A stretch of 64,000 bases of DNA. Source: Roseomonas gilardii. Lineage in GTDB: Bacteria; Pseudomonadota; Alphaproteobacteria; Acetobacterales; Acetobacteraceae. The stretch is from NCBI RefSeq assembly GCF_001941945.1, contig NZ_CP015584.1, positions 496,001 through 560,000 on the forward strand, read 5' to 3'. The notes below the pieces were generated by a model. That model did not search any database. It was not told the origin of the DNA and saw only the letters and a list, made by a program, of their open reading frames with translations. Shown here in pieces: positions 1 to 8,717 of the stretch (its first letter is position 1; every line of letters starts with the position of its first letter). A program made the position numbers and the translations under genes.

Positions 1-283
1 GCGCCTCCGCATAGGTCAGGTTGGACGCGCCCAGGGCGGCCACAAAGATCTGCGCCTGGCGGACCTCGCCCGTGGCGCCGTCGATGATGCCCACCGTCTG
101 CCCGGCGTAATCGGCGAATAGGCGCTCGCCGGCGGGATGGATCTACCGCATAGTGAGGGACAACCGCCCCCGCCATGCTGCGTACAGATCGCAGAACCGG
201 CTGTAGCCATATCCCTTCGGCTGGGTGGCCCGGTATTCCTCCCAAAGCAGCAGAAGGGTGACGCCGGGACGGCGTAACTCGCC
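1..283 (-). pseudogene. istA: IS21-family transposase (IstA) fragment, interrupted
   Basis: Reading leftwards, the strand encodes an internal piece of an IS21-type IstA transposase. It carries the family-typical stretch LLLLWEEYRATQPKGYGYSR, then YAAWRGRLSLTMR, then [20 protein letters not shown] and [13 protein letters not shown], and runs off the left edge. A TAG codon (cta at 143-145) interrupts it between LTMR and IHPAGERLF, where the family normally has Gln, so a CAG to TAG change is likely. The N-terminal helix-turn-helix part is missing: the fragment abuts IS66-like sequence at about 283. Both defects mark it as dead. The identification is from motif memory; the exact IS cannot be named. 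Confidence 0.75.
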
Positions 284-520
284 ATGAACCCTGGCCACGC
301 CCGGATCGTCGAGGAGGCGTTGGTGCCCGGCGCGGTGGTGGCGGAGGTGGCTCGCCGTTGGCAGGTCTGCCCGCAGCAGGTGTTCGGTTGGCGGCGGGGG
401 CAGCACGACGTCCTGCCGCGTCTGTGGAGGTGAGGCTGACCGGTGCCGTGCTGTGGGTCGGGCCTGACACGGGCGCTGCCTTGCTGACGATGATCCTGCG
501 GGCACTGCGGCGCTGGAGGC
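284..520 (+). pseudogene. tnpA: IS66-family TnpA (Orf1) fragment
   Basis: Codons from 284 read ARIVEEALVPGAVVAEVARR, the core of the IS66 TnpA helix-turn-helix, but stop at 431-433 (tga) after about 49 residues. In another frame the sequence continues as VRLTGAVLWVGPDTGAALL, which resembles the C-terminal tail of TnpA. So the gene has lost its first part and carries an internal frameshift or small deletion. It sits directly before a tnpB fragment, in the usual IS66 gene order. Its 5' side abuts the IS21 fragment on the opposite strand, so two elements are joined here. Confidence 0.65.
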
Positions 521-739
521 ATGATCTCGCTACCGTCCGGGGCGCGGGTGCTGCTGGCGACCCGGCCCGTGGACTTCCGCAAGGGGGCGTATGGCCTGGC
601 GGCCGAGGTGCTGGGGCAGGACCCGTTCTCGGGGGTGGTCCTGGTGTTCCGCTCGCGCCGCGCGGACCGGATCAAGATCCTGGTCTGGAAGCAGCTCGAG
701 GGTGGGGCGTTCCAGTACCAGGTCAGCGTGAACCGATAG
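521..739 (+). pseudogene. tnpB: IS66-family TnpB (Orf2), truncated
   Basis: The 72-residue product begins MISLPSGARVLLATRPVDFR and continues with DPFSGVVLVFRSRRADRIKI, which is the N-terminal signature of IS66 TnpB. After RIKIL the usual linker is missing and the text jumps to VWKQLEGGAF, then stops after SVNR. Intact TnpB is about 115 residues, so this is a deleted remnant. No IS66 TnpC (DDE transposase) follows; a 12-bp-arm hairpin and then the FAD oxidoreductase 3' end are found instead. It is the last part of the left-edge insertion-sequence debris. Confidence 0.75.
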
Positions 740-744
740 GGGCG

Positions 745-778
745 CCCCGGGGCCGCAGGGGCGCGGGCGGCCCCGGGG
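745..778. repeat. Perfect inverted repeat, 12-bp arms
   Basis: CCCCGGGGCCGC (745-756) and its exact reverse complement (767-778) flank a 10-base loop. It lies between the tnpB remnant and the 3' end of the convergent FAD oxidoreductase gene. It could act as a bidirectional terminator for both, but there is no T-run on either strand, so that role is inference. Confidence 0.5.
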
Positions 779-843
779 TCAAGCCGGCCCGATCTCCGGA
801 GGGCTCCCTCAACCACCACGCCAGGAAATGCGATGGCCCGGCG

Positions 844-2136
844 CTACAGGCCGAGCCGGTCCCGGATCGCGCCATAGGTGACCCGGGCAGCGACACCGAG
901 GCGGCGGAAGCCGTGAAAGGGGATGGTCCTCAGGTCGGTGATCGGGAAGTCGATCTCCTCCTGCGACGCTCCCATGACGCGTCTGGCGACCTGCTCGCCC
1001 ATCGTCGTCGCCATCGCAACGCCACGGCCATTATAGGCGAGGCAGGCGATCACGCCGGGCGCCGGCTCATGCAGATGCGGATAATGGTCGGTCGTGACGG
1101 CGAGCTGCCCGTTCCAGAAATACTCCCACCGCGCCTCCGCGAGCTGCGGCCAGAGGCGCAGCGCGTAGCGCGTCAGGCGCCGGAAGTTCACGGGATCGGA
1201 GGTCTCCCGCCCGATGCTGCGCCCGCCCATCAGCAGGCGGTTCCAGGCGTCGAGCCGATAATAGACGGTCAGCGAAGCGATCTCGAACAGCACCGGCCGG
1301 TCCGGCATGATGGTTGCGGCGATGCGGTCCGGCAGGGGCTCGGTCGCCGCGATCCCGCTGAAGACGGGCACGATGGAACGCCGCAGCCCGGGCCAGAGAT
1401 CGTCGCTATAGGCATTGGTGGCCAGCACCACCTTCTCCGCGGTCACGGCCCCGCCGGGTGTGGCGATGCGCCAGGACGTTCCCTGGCGCTCCATGCGCAG
1501 GGCTGGGGAGCCGCCATGGATCCTGGCCCCGGCACGCTGCGCGGCATCGGCCAGGCCCCGTGCATAGCCGAGCGGGTTCACGCTTCCTCCCCGCCGGTCG
1601 ATCGAACCACCGAGATAGCGCGCGCTGCCGGTCAGCCTCCGCATGCCCTCGGCATCGAGGATCTCGACCGGGCCGCCCCGGCGCGCATTGTCCTCGGCCG
1701 TCGCCCGTATCGTGCCCAGCCCGTTCGCGTGGAAAGCGCCGCGGATGGTGCCGCCCTGATGCGCTTCGCAAAGGATCTGGTGCTGCTGGACGAGGGAGAA
1801 GACCTTGTCCGGCGCGGCGTTGGACATGGTGACCATGCGTCGCCCGAGTTCGGGCCCGAAATCCCGCTCGACCTCGGCGGGATCGTGCTTGAGCCCCGGA
1901 TTCACCTGCCCGCCATTGCGCCCCGAAGCGCCCCAGCCCGGTTCATGGGCCTCCAGCACTATCACGTCCACCCCGCTCTCGGCGAGGTGGAGCGCGGTGG
2001 AGAGGCCCGTGAAGCCGCCGCCCACCACCGCGACCGAAGCGCGGTGCTCTCCTTCCAGCGGAGGCGCGGCGACCGGGGCCCGCGCCGTGGCGGCATAGAG
2101 GCTGCGCGGCAGCGGGCGCGCAGAAAAGGCGTTCAT
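844..2136 (-). CDS. FAD-dependent amine/glycine oxidoreductase (DAO family)
   Basis: A 430-residue flavoprotein of the D-amino-acid oxidase (DAO) fold, closest in style to gamma-glutamylputrescine oxidase. The N-terminal Rossmann motif VAVVGGGFTGLSTALHLAE is followed by an acidic end of strand two (VIVLEA) and the DAO-type GASGRNGGQ segment. The C-terminal part contains WNGQLAVTTDHYPHLHE and the FAD-closing stretch AYNGRGVAMAT. It is expected to oxidise a primary or secondary amine and deliver electrons to oxygen or a quinone. It is the last gene of a leftward operon, 7 bases after the binding-protein gene of a polyamine-type ABC transporter, which suggests that it acts on the imported amine. 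The true substrate cannot be read from the sequence. Confidence 0.85.
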   Translation of the reverse strand: MNAFSARPLPRSLYAATARAPVAAPPLEGEHRASVAVVGGGFTGLSTALHLAESGVDVIVLEAHEPGWGASGRNGGQVNPGLKHDPAEVERDFGPELGRRMVTMSNAAPDKVFSLVQQHQILCEAHQGGTIRGAFHANGLGTIRATAEDNARRGGPVEILDAEGMRRLTGSARYLGGSIDRRGGSVNPLGYARGLADAAQRAGARIHGGSPALRMERQGTSWRIATPGGAVTAEKVVLATNAYSDDLWPGLRRSIVPVFSGIAATEPLPDRIAATIMPDRPVLFEIASLTVYYRLDAWNRLLMGGRSIGRETSDPVNFRRLTRYALRLWPQLAEARWEYFWNGQLAVTTDHYPHLHEPAPGVIACLAYNGRGVAMATTMGEQVARRVMGASQEEIDFPITDLRTIPFHGFRRLGVAARVTYGAIRDRLGL

Positions 2137-2143
2137 TCTCGCA

Positions 2144-3322
2144 TCATCCCAGAAGGAAGCGGTTCCACTTGGTCTTCACCGCATCCAGGTTGGCGGCCCA
2201 CCAGGCCGAATCGTAATTGATCAGCTTGCCCTTGATGTCCGGCGCGGTGGGCAGCAGCTTGAGCCGGTCGGGAGGAAGCAGTTCCGCGGCCTTGTTGTTC
2301 ACGAAGCCATAGGTGATCAGCGATGAAAGCCGTGCCTGGGGTGCCGCCAGCGTGATGAAAGCGGCGAATTTCTGCGCGTTCTCGCGGTTCGGAGCCCCCT
2401 TCAGGATGGCCCAGCAGTCGTTGCGGAGCAGTTGGTCCTGCCAGACGATCTCCACCGGGGCGCCACTCGCCTGGATCGTGGCGATACGCCCGTTCCAGGC
2501 CGTGGCCATGACCACCTCGTCGTCGTTCAGCAACTGCGCCGGCTGAGCGCCCGCGCCCCACCACTTCACCACATGGGGCTTCAGCTCGCCGAGCTTCGCG
2601 ATCGCCTTGTCGATATCGATGGGATAGACCTTGTCGCGCGCCGCACCCGCCGCCAGGGCGCCGAGCTCGAGGTCCGGGCTGAGCGAGCCGCCGCCCATCA
2701 GGGCGCGAGGGCCGGGGAATTTCTTCACGTCCCACAGGTCGGCCACAGTCGCGGGCTTCACCGCCTTGAAGGCATCCGTCCGGTAGGCATAGATCTGCGC
2801 ATAGGGCAGCATGTCGACGAAGAGCTCCTTGCGGAACACCGGGTCGATATTCGCCGTGTCGAAGAGCTCGTAGTTGATCTTCTCCCAGTAATCGCCCCTC
2901 GCGGCGAGGGCGGCCACGGACGCGCCTTCCTGCTCGGTCACGTCGTACTCGATGTTCCCGGTATCCACCATCGCCTTGACCTTGGCGATGTCGGGGCCTT
3001 CCGTCTCCACCACCCGGATGCCGGAAAGTTCCTCGAACGGCTTGAAATAGGCGCGCCGCTGCGCCTCCTGCAGGCTGCCGCCATAGGAACAGACACGGAC
3101 CACGCCGCTGCCCTTGAGCTTCTCCGGAATGGAGCGGATCTCCGGCAGGGTCACCCCCTGCGCCAGGGCCGGCGGTGCGAAGCCCTGCGTCAGCGCGGAG
3201 GCCGCCGCCGCCGTCAGGCCGAAGCTGGCCGCCCGGCCGATGAAGCGCCGGCGGGTGAACTCCGCCACATGGGGTGGCTCGGCGGCGAGGCGCTCAAGAA
3301 GCCTCGCAATGCGTTCGTTCAT
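2144..3322 (-). CDS. ABC transporter substrate-binding protein, PotD/spermidine-putrescine type
   Basis: A 392-residue periplasmic binding protein. The N terminus has a long leader with a twin-arginine element (TRRRFIGRAASFG) and a cleavage region ending ALAQG, suggesting Tat export. The mature part has the PotD-like start VVRVCSYGGSLQEAQRRAYF, with the expected later segments YDVTEQEGA, YAYRTDAF and AWNGRIATIQASG. It should deliver a polyamine or similar cation to the two permeases encoded just upstream (3337-5067). The downstream neighbour is an FAD amine oxidoreductase. Length and layout fit the extracellular solute-binding family 1 group. The substrate is inferred from the family only. 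Confidence 0.85.
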   Translation of the reverse strand: MNERIARLLERLAAEPPHVAEFTRRRFIGRAASFGLTAAAASALTQGFAPPALAQGVTLPEIRSIPEKLKGSGVVRVCSYGGSLQEAQRRAYFKPFEELSGIRVVETEGPDIAKVKAMVDTGNIEYDVTEQEGASVAALAARGDYWEKINYELFDTANIDPVFRKELFVDMLPYAQIYAYRTDAFKAVKPATVADLWDVKKFPGPRALMGGGSLSPDLELGALAAGAARDKVYPIDIDKAIAKLGELKPHVVKWWGAGAQPAQLLNDDEVVMATAWNGRIATIQASGAPVEIVWQDQLLRNDCWAILKGAPNRENAQKFAAFITLAAPQARLSSLITYGFVNNKAAELLPPDRLKLLPTAPDIKGKLINYDSAWWAANLDAVKTKWNRFLLG

Positions 3323-3336
3323 GGGGACGTCTCCTG

Positions 3337-4146
3337 TCAGGATCCGTTGGAATGGCCGGAGCGCAGCCGCGCGGAGCGACGCCGCAGGTACTCCCCGCCC
3401 AGCATCAGCGCGGTGGTCAGCACGATCAACAGGGTCGAGGCCGCCGCGATCGTCGGGTCGAGGTTATAGTTCAGCTGCTCCCACATGCGGCGGGGCAGGG
3501 TGACGGCACCGGTGCCGGCCAGGAAGAGCGCGATCAGCAACTCGTCGAAGCAGACCACGAAGGCGAAGACCGCGCCAGCCGCGATGCCGGGCCGGATCAA
3601 CGGCAGCGTGACCTGCCGGAAGGCACCCCAGGGCGTGGCTCCCAGGCTGAGCGCCGCGCGTTCGAGGCGCCTGTCCACGCTGCTGAGCGTGGAGACCACA
3701 TTCACGACGACGAAAGGCACGGCCAGTGCGGTCTGGCCAAGGATCAGGGCGATCGGGCGGCCCACCAGGCCGAAGCGGGCATAGACGTAGTAGAGCCCGA
3801 TCGCCACCACGATCCCGGGCGCCACGATCGGCGACAGGATCAGCGCCTGCACCAGCCCCCTTCCCGGAAAGCGGCCGCGCGCGAGGCCGATCGCCGCGGG
3901 CACGCCGAGCAGGACGGAGAGCAGGGTCGAGACCAGCGAGGTCCACAGGCTCATCAGGGCGGCGCTGGTCCAGGCCTCGTTCCCGAAGAAGGCCCGGTAC
4001 CAGCCGAGGCCGAAGCCCGGCGGGGGGAAGGAGAGGTAGCGCGCGGTCGAGAAGGAGAGGGGGATGACCACGGCCACCGGCAGGACCAGGAAGCCGAGCA
4101 CGGCCACCAGCGTGGCGATCAGCAGGGCGCGGCGCAGCAGGGCCAT
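3337..4146 (-). CDS. ABC transporter permease, PotC type
   Basis: A 269-residue inner-membrane protein with about six predicted transmembrane segments. It begins MALLRRALLIATLVAVLGFL. The coupling (EAA-type) loop is LSLGATPWGAFRQVTLPLI, which contacts the ATPase. The C-terminal tail is basic (RRRSARLRSGHSNGS). Its ATG lies immediately after the TAG stop of the preceding permease gene, so the pair is translationally coupled. The order permease, permease, binding protein, oxidoreductase is clear on this strand. It forms the translocation pore with the 4147-5067 product; the ATPase is encoded divergently at 5175. Confidence 0.88.
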   Translation of the reverse strand: MALLRRALLIATLVAVLGFLVLPVAVVIPLSFSTARYLSFPPPGFGLGWYRAFFGNEAWTSAALMSLWTSLVSTLLSVLLGVPAAIGLARGRFPGRGLVQALILSPIVAPGIVVAIGLYYVYARFGLVGRPIALILGQTALAVPFVVVNVVSTLSSVDRRLERAALSLGATPWGAFRQVTLPLIRPGIAAGAVFAFVVCFDELLIALFLAGTGAVTLPRRMWEQLNYNLDPTIAAASTLLIVLTTALMLGGEYLRRRSARLRSGHSNGS

Positions 4147-5067
4147 CTAGCGCCCGCCCTGCAGCACGCGCCCGAGCGGGACCACCCTGGCCAGCAGGGC
4201 GAAGACCAGGGCCACGATCAGCAGCAGGACCACCGCCATGGCCGAGGCGCGCCCCCAGTTGAGCTGGTTCACCAGGTCGCTGATCAGCATCGCGATCATC
4301 ACGTCGGATCCGGCACCCACCAGCACCGGGGTGATGTAGAAGCCCACCGACAGCGCGAAGACCAGCACGCAGCCCGCCGCGACACCGGGCAGGGAGAGCG
4401 GCAGGACCACCTGGCGGAAGGCGCCCAGTGGCCCGGCACCCAGCCCGTTGGCGGCCTGCACCAGCCGCCAGTCCAGCCCGCGCAACGTCGCGGTCAGCGG
4501 AAGGATCATGAAGGGCAGCAGCACATGCACCATGGCGAGATAGACCGCCAGCCGTGTGTTCATGAGTTGCAGCGGCGTGTCGATCAGGCCGCTCGCGACC
4601 AGGGCGTTGTTGATGATGCCCCGCCGGCCGAGCAGGGCCATCCAGGCATAGGTTCGCACGAGGATGCTGGTCCAGAGCGGGATCAGCACCAGGATCATCA
4701 TCAGGTTCGCATGGGACTGCCGCATGCGCGCCAGGGCATAGGCGACCGGATAGGCCAGCAGCAGGCAGAGCAGGGTCACCACGAGGCTGATCTGCATGGT
4801 GATGCCGAGCACGCGCCAGAAGACCGGATCGCCGAGCAGCGAGACGAAGACCGCGCCCGTCAGCCCTTTCTCGGTGAACAGGCTGCGCGACAGCATGGAG
4901 AGCAGCGGATAGGCATAGAAGACGACCATGTAGAGCAGAAGGGGCAGCACCAGCAGCAGCATGGCGTGCCGTGTCCCGAAGCCCGGCCGGCCCATGACCC
5001 CAGCCCCGGATCCCCGGGCCGGGCGCGCGATCCCCAGGCCTTCTCCTGTCGGCGCGGGCAGGCTCAT
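4147..5067 (-). CDS. ABC transporter permease, PotB type
   Basis: An inner-membrane permease with about six transmembrane segments. The first is LLLVLPLLLYMVVFYAYPLL and the EAA loop is NGLGAGPLGAFRQVVLPL. An in-frame ATG exists as far upstream as 5169, but that reading would overlap the ribosome-binding site of the divergent ATPase gene. I prefer the ATG at 5067 (MSLPAPTGEG); an internal ATG at the start of MGRPGFG is also possible. The protein pairs with the PotC-type permease whose start codon follows its stop directly. The promoter must lie in the roughly 100 bases shared with the divergent ATPase gene. Confidence 0.85.
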   Translation of the reverse strand: MSLPAPTGEGLGIARPARGSGAGVMGRPGFGTRHAMLLLVLPLLLYMVVFYAYPLLSMLSRSLFTEKGLTGAVFVSLLGDPVFWRVLGITMQISLVVTLLCLLLAYPVAYALARMRQSHANLMMILVLIPLWTSILVRTYAWMALLGRRGIINNALVASGLIDTPLQLMNTRLAVYLAMVHVLLPFMILPLTATLRGLDWRLVQAANGLGAGPLGAFRQVVLPLSLPGVAAGCVLVFALSVGFYITPVLVGAGSDVMIAMLISDLVNQLNWGRASAMAVVLLLIVALVFALLARVVPLGRVLQGGR

Positions 5068-5174
5068 GGCTGGCGCGAGCCCCGTGGTGCCCGGCTGACC
5101 CGCGGTGCTGGACAGGCGGTTTTCGTCTCGTCCATCCTGAATCCTCGAAACTCGGAAGAGGTCAAGCAAGCCGG

Positions 5175-6287
5175 ATGCCAGATGATGCCGCGATCGCCCG
5201 CCCCTTGATCTCCGGTGCCGAGATCACCCTGCAGGACATCACCAAGCGATATGGTGGCCATCCTGCCATCGACCGGCTTTCGCTGTCGATCCGGCGTGGG
5301 GAGTTCATCAGTTTCCTGGGCCCTTCCGGGTCGGGCAAATCCACCACCCTGATGATGATCGCCGGCTTCGAGACCCCGGATTCCGGCCGGATCACCCTCG
5401 CCGGACAGGACGTCACCCGACTGCCCCCGCACCGGCGCGGGATCGGGATGGTGTTCCAGAGCTACGCACTCTTTCCGCACATGACCGTGGCGGAGAATGT
5501 CGGCTTCGCCCTGAAGCAGCGCGGTGCCGGCAAGGCCGAGATCGTGGACCGCGTGCGGGAGGCGCTGGACCTTGTCCGCCTGTCCGCGTTCGGCGCCCGC
5601 TACCCGCAGCAGCTCTCCGGCGGGCAGCAGCAGCGGGTGGCCATCGCCCGGGCGGTGATCTTCAACCCGCCGGTGCTGCTGATGGACGAACCGCTCTCGG
5701 CCCTCGACAAGCAGCTGCGCGAGGAGATGCAACTGGAGATCAAGGCGCTGCACGAGCGCCTGGGCATCACCTTCGTCTATGTGACGCATGACCAGAAGGA
5801 AGCCCTGGTGATGTCCGACCGCGTCGCCGTGATGAATCACGGGAGGATCGAACAGCTCGACGATCCCGCCACCCTGTATGACCGGCCCGCCAACCGCTTC
5901 GTCGCCTCCTTCGTGGGGGAGGCGAACTTCCTGGCGGTGGAGGATGCGGGTGCGGAGGGTTCCGGCTTGCGCCGCCTCTCGCTCGGCGGTTCCGTGCTCC
6001 GTGGCGTTGCGGCGTCTACCGCCACGCCCGGCCAGGCCTGCATGATCCGCCCCGAGAAGATCGGCATCCTGCCGGCCGGCAGTGCGGTGCCGCCGGAGCG
6101 GAACTGCCTGGGCGCCACGGTGCGGGAGGTGACCTTCATGGGGGAGCTGACGCGCTGCGTGCTGCAGCTCGATGCCGGCGGCGAGCCCGTCATCGCGAAG
6201 CAGCAGCACCGGGCGGATGCGGTCGTCCTGAGGCCGCAGGATCGCGTGACGCTTGCCTGGGCAGTCGAAGACACCCTCCTGGTGTGA
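5175..6287 (+). CDS. ABC transporter ATP-binding protein, PotA type
   Basis: A 370-residue ATPase. Walker A is GPSGSGKST (about residues 49-57), the Q-loop is FQSYALFPHMTVAENV, the signature is LSGGQQQR, Walker B is VLLMDEPLSALD and the H-loop is VYVTHDQKEA. A C-terminal TOBE-like region follows from about residue 280, with MIRPEKIGI and EVTFMGELTR, as in PotA/FbpC proteins. It energises the PotB/PotC-type permeases. Unusually, it is transcribed away from the rest of the transporter genes, although they share one intergenic promoter region. A purine-rich GGAAGAGG at 5153-5160 is the likely ribosome-binding site. Confidence 0.9.
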   Translation: MPDDAAIARPLISGAEITLQDITKRYGGHPAIDRLSLSIRRGEFISFLGPSGSGKSTTLMMIAGFETPDSGRITLAGQDVTRLPPHRRGIGMVFQSYALFPHMTVAENVGFALKQRGAGKAEIVDRVREALDLVRLSAFGARYPQQLSGGQQQRVAIARAVIFNPPVLLMDEPLSALDKQLREEMQLEIKALHERLGITFVYVTHDQKEALVMSDRVAVMNHGRIEQLDDPATLYDRPANRFVASFVGEANFLAVEDAGAEGSGLRRLSLGGSVLRGVAASTATPGQACMIRPEKIGILPAGSAVPPERNCLGATVREVTFMGELTRCVLQLDAGGEPVIAKQQHRADAVVLRPQDRVTLAWAVEDTLLV

Positions 6288-6426
6288 GCCTTGCACACCA
6301 CGCTGGCAGTGGACGACCGCGGCGCGTTTCCGGGATGGCCATGATCGACAAGGCCATCCGGCCCGTGCTCTTCCAGCTCCATCTCCGGGCTATGCGGTCC
6401 GGCTTCGCCTGTCAGGAGTGTGTCCC

Positions 6427-7548
6427 ATGCCGCAGACCGAGATCTGGCAACGTTCCGCCACGGCGCTTGCCGCGGCCTTCCGCGCCGGCACGCTGCGGCC
6501 GAGCGAGGCGCTCGCGGCGGTCCTGGCGCGGATCGAGGCGGCGAATCCCGTGGTGAACGCCTTCGCCCAGCTCGATACCGACGGCGCGCGGCATGCGGCG
6601 GCCGAAGCCGATGCGCGCTTCGCCGCCGGTACGCCGCGCGGCGCCTTCGATGGCATTCCCGTCAGCATCAAGGACAACATCACCGTGGCCGGGCTGCGCT
6701 GCGCCTGGGGCAGCGAGGTGTACCGGGACTTCGTGCCCGAGGCCGACGAGACGCCCGTGGCCCGCCTGCGCGCGCAGGGCGCGGTGATCCTGGGCAAGAC
6801 CAATGTCTCCGAGTTCACGCTGGGCCGCGGCAATGTCCACACATCGCTCTTCGGCACCACGCGCAATCCCTGGAACCCGGCGCTGACGCCGGGGGCCTCC
6901 ACGGGCGGCGGCGCGGCGGCCGTCTCCTCGGGCATGGGGCCGGTGACCCTGGGCACGGATGGCGGCGGGTCGATCCGCCGGCCAGCGGCGCATTGCGGCC
7001 TTCTGGGCCTGAAGCCGACGACCGGCCGCGTGGCGCGCCGCAACGGGCTGCCCACCATCCTGCACGATGCGGAGATCATCGGGCCGATCGCGCGGACCGT
7101 GGACGATGTGGCGATGACGTTCTCGGCCATCCAGGGGCCGCTCGACGAGGACCGCGCCTCGCTGTTCTTCGACGCCGCCGAGGGCGAACCGGTGGCGCCG
7201 GAGGGACTGCGCATCCTCTACGTCCCGCGCTTCGGCAACTGGAAGGTGGAGGAGCCGGTGGCGGAATCCTGCGCCCGCGCGGCACGGAACCTCCAGGCGC
7301 TGGGCCATCATGTCGAGGAAGGCGTGCTACCGGCCGATCTCTCGATCTTCGAGGAGTACTGGCCGAAGATTGGCGCGGCCGGCCTGGCCTGGTTGCTGCG
7401 GGGCAGGGAATGGAAGGGGCGGATCGGGGAGATCTACGAGGAGATGGTACGGCAGGGGCAGGAGCTGACTGCCTCCGACTACCAGGATGCGCTGACCGGC
7501 TTCCGCGAGATCTACGCCCAGTTCGCCCGCTTCTTCCGGAGCTACGAG
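6427..7548 (+). pseudogene. Amidase (amidase-signature family), 3' end lost
   Basis: The first ~373 residues are a good amidase-signature enzyme with an intact Ser-cisSer-Lys triad: Lys82 in PVSIKDN, Ser158 in GASTGGG and Ser182 in GGGSIRRPA. An AGGAGTG ribosome-binding site precedes the ATG at 6427. Homology ends near FRSYE (about 7548), where the family normally continues into roughly 100 more residues (a DVILSP-type strand and the last helices). From there the frame stays open to 8472 only because it reads the antisense of the dioxygenase gene. The two genes face each other and both lost their 3' ends at the same point, so this is a deletion junction. The fused reading frame is not expected to be an active enzyme. 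Confidence 0.75.
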
Positions 7549-8313
7549 CTGCACCGCGTGCTTGTGCGGCCCCGTCTCGATGAAGACACCCGCCTCCAGG
7601 AAGGCGTCGGCGGCCTGCAGGATCGCCTCGCGGCTATCGAGCGAGAAGGTGACGTGGTGGAAGCGGCCGGGGACGCCGTGCGCCTCCTTGGTGAAGGCGA
7701 AGTCGTAGGACTTGTTGTTGGAGGTGAGCCACATGCCCGCCTCCTCGCCCGTGTCCAGCTCGATGTGCTCCATGCAGCGCAGGCCGAGGTTGCGCTGGAA
7801 GAACTCGCGGCAGGCGCGGACATCGACAGCGAGGCAGTTGAAGTGGTCGATCCGCCGCACGTTCACCCCGCGCGCCGGGTAGCGCTCCGCCTGGTTCTTC
7901 AGCGACGTGCGGCGGTCGGGCGGCGCCTGGTACCACTCCGTGTCGTAGTAGATCTCGAAGACGTGCCCGTCCGGGTCGCGGAAGCGCCAGCCGGTGCCGT
8001 GGCCCAGCTCCCCCTCCTGTGGCGTCACCTCCGCCCCGTCCGCGCGCAGGGCGGCGACGCGGCGCTCCAGCGCCTGCGGGCTGCGGGCGCGGAAGGCGGC
8101 GTGGCCGAGGCCGGAGGTCTTCGAGGCGGTGAGCTGGAGCGAGTACCGCTCGTAATCGTCCCAGCCGCGCAGGTAGACGCTGTCCCCCTGCCGGCCGCTT
8201 TCCGTCATGCCCATGACGTCCGTGAAGAAGCGGAGGGATTCCTCGGGCTTGGGCGTCAGCAGCTCGACATGGCCCAGATGGGCGATGTCCAGGATCGGCT
8301 CCGGCGGGTGCAT
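7549..8313 (-). pseudogene. Catechol 2,3-dioxygenase-like extradiol dioxygenase, 3' end lost
   Basis: A two-domain vicinal-oxygen-chelate dioxygenase. The N-terminal module starts IAHLGHVELLTPKPEESLRF; the catalytic module has IDHFNCLAVDVRACREFFQ and the metal-ligand region GRFHHVTFSLDS. The clear homology ends at GVFIETGPHKHA (about 7556). The expected C-terminal part, which holds the metal-binding Glu (family pattern YEPGGNRVE), is missing, so the iron site cannot form. Antisense amidase sequence follows and keeps the frame open to 7327. It shares one deletion junction with the amidase. Intact family members cleave catechol rings in aromatic degradation. Confidence 0.75.
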
Positions 8314-8386
8314 GGCGTGTCCTCCCCAGGGGCGGGGCCGCTGTCCCGTCCGGCGCCCGGCTTCGGCATGGACTCCGGGGGCACTT

Positions 8387-8530
8387 CTACGAGCGGCGGG
8401 GAAGAGATGTCTTATCGCTTTTGCGGCGCGAGCTATCAGCGTCCAGCATATCGGCGAAGCCGCGCATGGTGATCTTGGCGATGGTCTCGCGCAGGCAGGC
8501 GATGAAGGCCGCGGCGGCCGGGGAGAGCAG
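8387..8530 (-). pseudogene. LysR-type regulator, C-terminal fragment
   Basis: Reading leftwards from about 8525, the codons give LLSPAAAAFIACLRETIAK and then a short tail ending at a TAG (8387-8389). LSPAAxAF(I/L)xxLR is the typical end of a LysR-type effector domain. Everything upstream is missing and is replaced by an XRE-like fragment on the other strand. It is co-directional with the broken dioxygenase gene and may once have regulated it. The call rests on one short motif. Confidence 0.45.
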
Positions 8531-8556
8531 CGCCTGCGGCTGGAGGCGGGGCGCTG

Positions 8557-8717
8557 CGGGGCTGGACCGGACCTACGTCAGCGGCATCGAGCGTGGCTTG
8601 CGCAACCCCACCCTGCTGGTGCTGCTGCGCTTGGCGCAGACCCTGGAAGTGCCCGTCACCGAGTTGCTGGAGGAACCGCGAGGGCGGAGGGGATCGCAGC
8701 TACAGGGTAAGCGCTGA
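8557..8717 (+). pseudogene. XRE-family helix-turn-helix fragment
   Basis: The last ~53 residues are GLDRTYVSGIERGLRNPTLL followed by VLLRLAQTLEVPVTELLEEP, which are helices 3-5 of a Cro/C1-type DNA-binding domain. The preceding sequence that should encode helices 1-2 is out of frame: GEQRLRLEAG is readable one frame over. It merges with LysR-like antisense sequence near 8530. So the gene has lost its start and carries a frameshift. No promoter or ribosome-binding site fits the fragment. Confidence 0.6.

Noticed and set aside
358-2220. 620-residue plus-strand frame over the FAD oxidoreductase
   Set aside because: The minus strand encodes a clear DAO-family enzyme; the plus frame has no motif beyond the TnpA tail at its start.
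3274-5208. 644-residue His/Gln/Arg-rich plus-strand frame over the two permeases
   Set aside because: It is the antisense of hydrophobic helices, which commonly gives such text in high-GC DNA.
6253-8472. A 739-residue amidase fusion protein
   Set aside because: Everything after about residue 373 of the amidase is antisense of the dioxygenase gene; no fusion partner domain exists.
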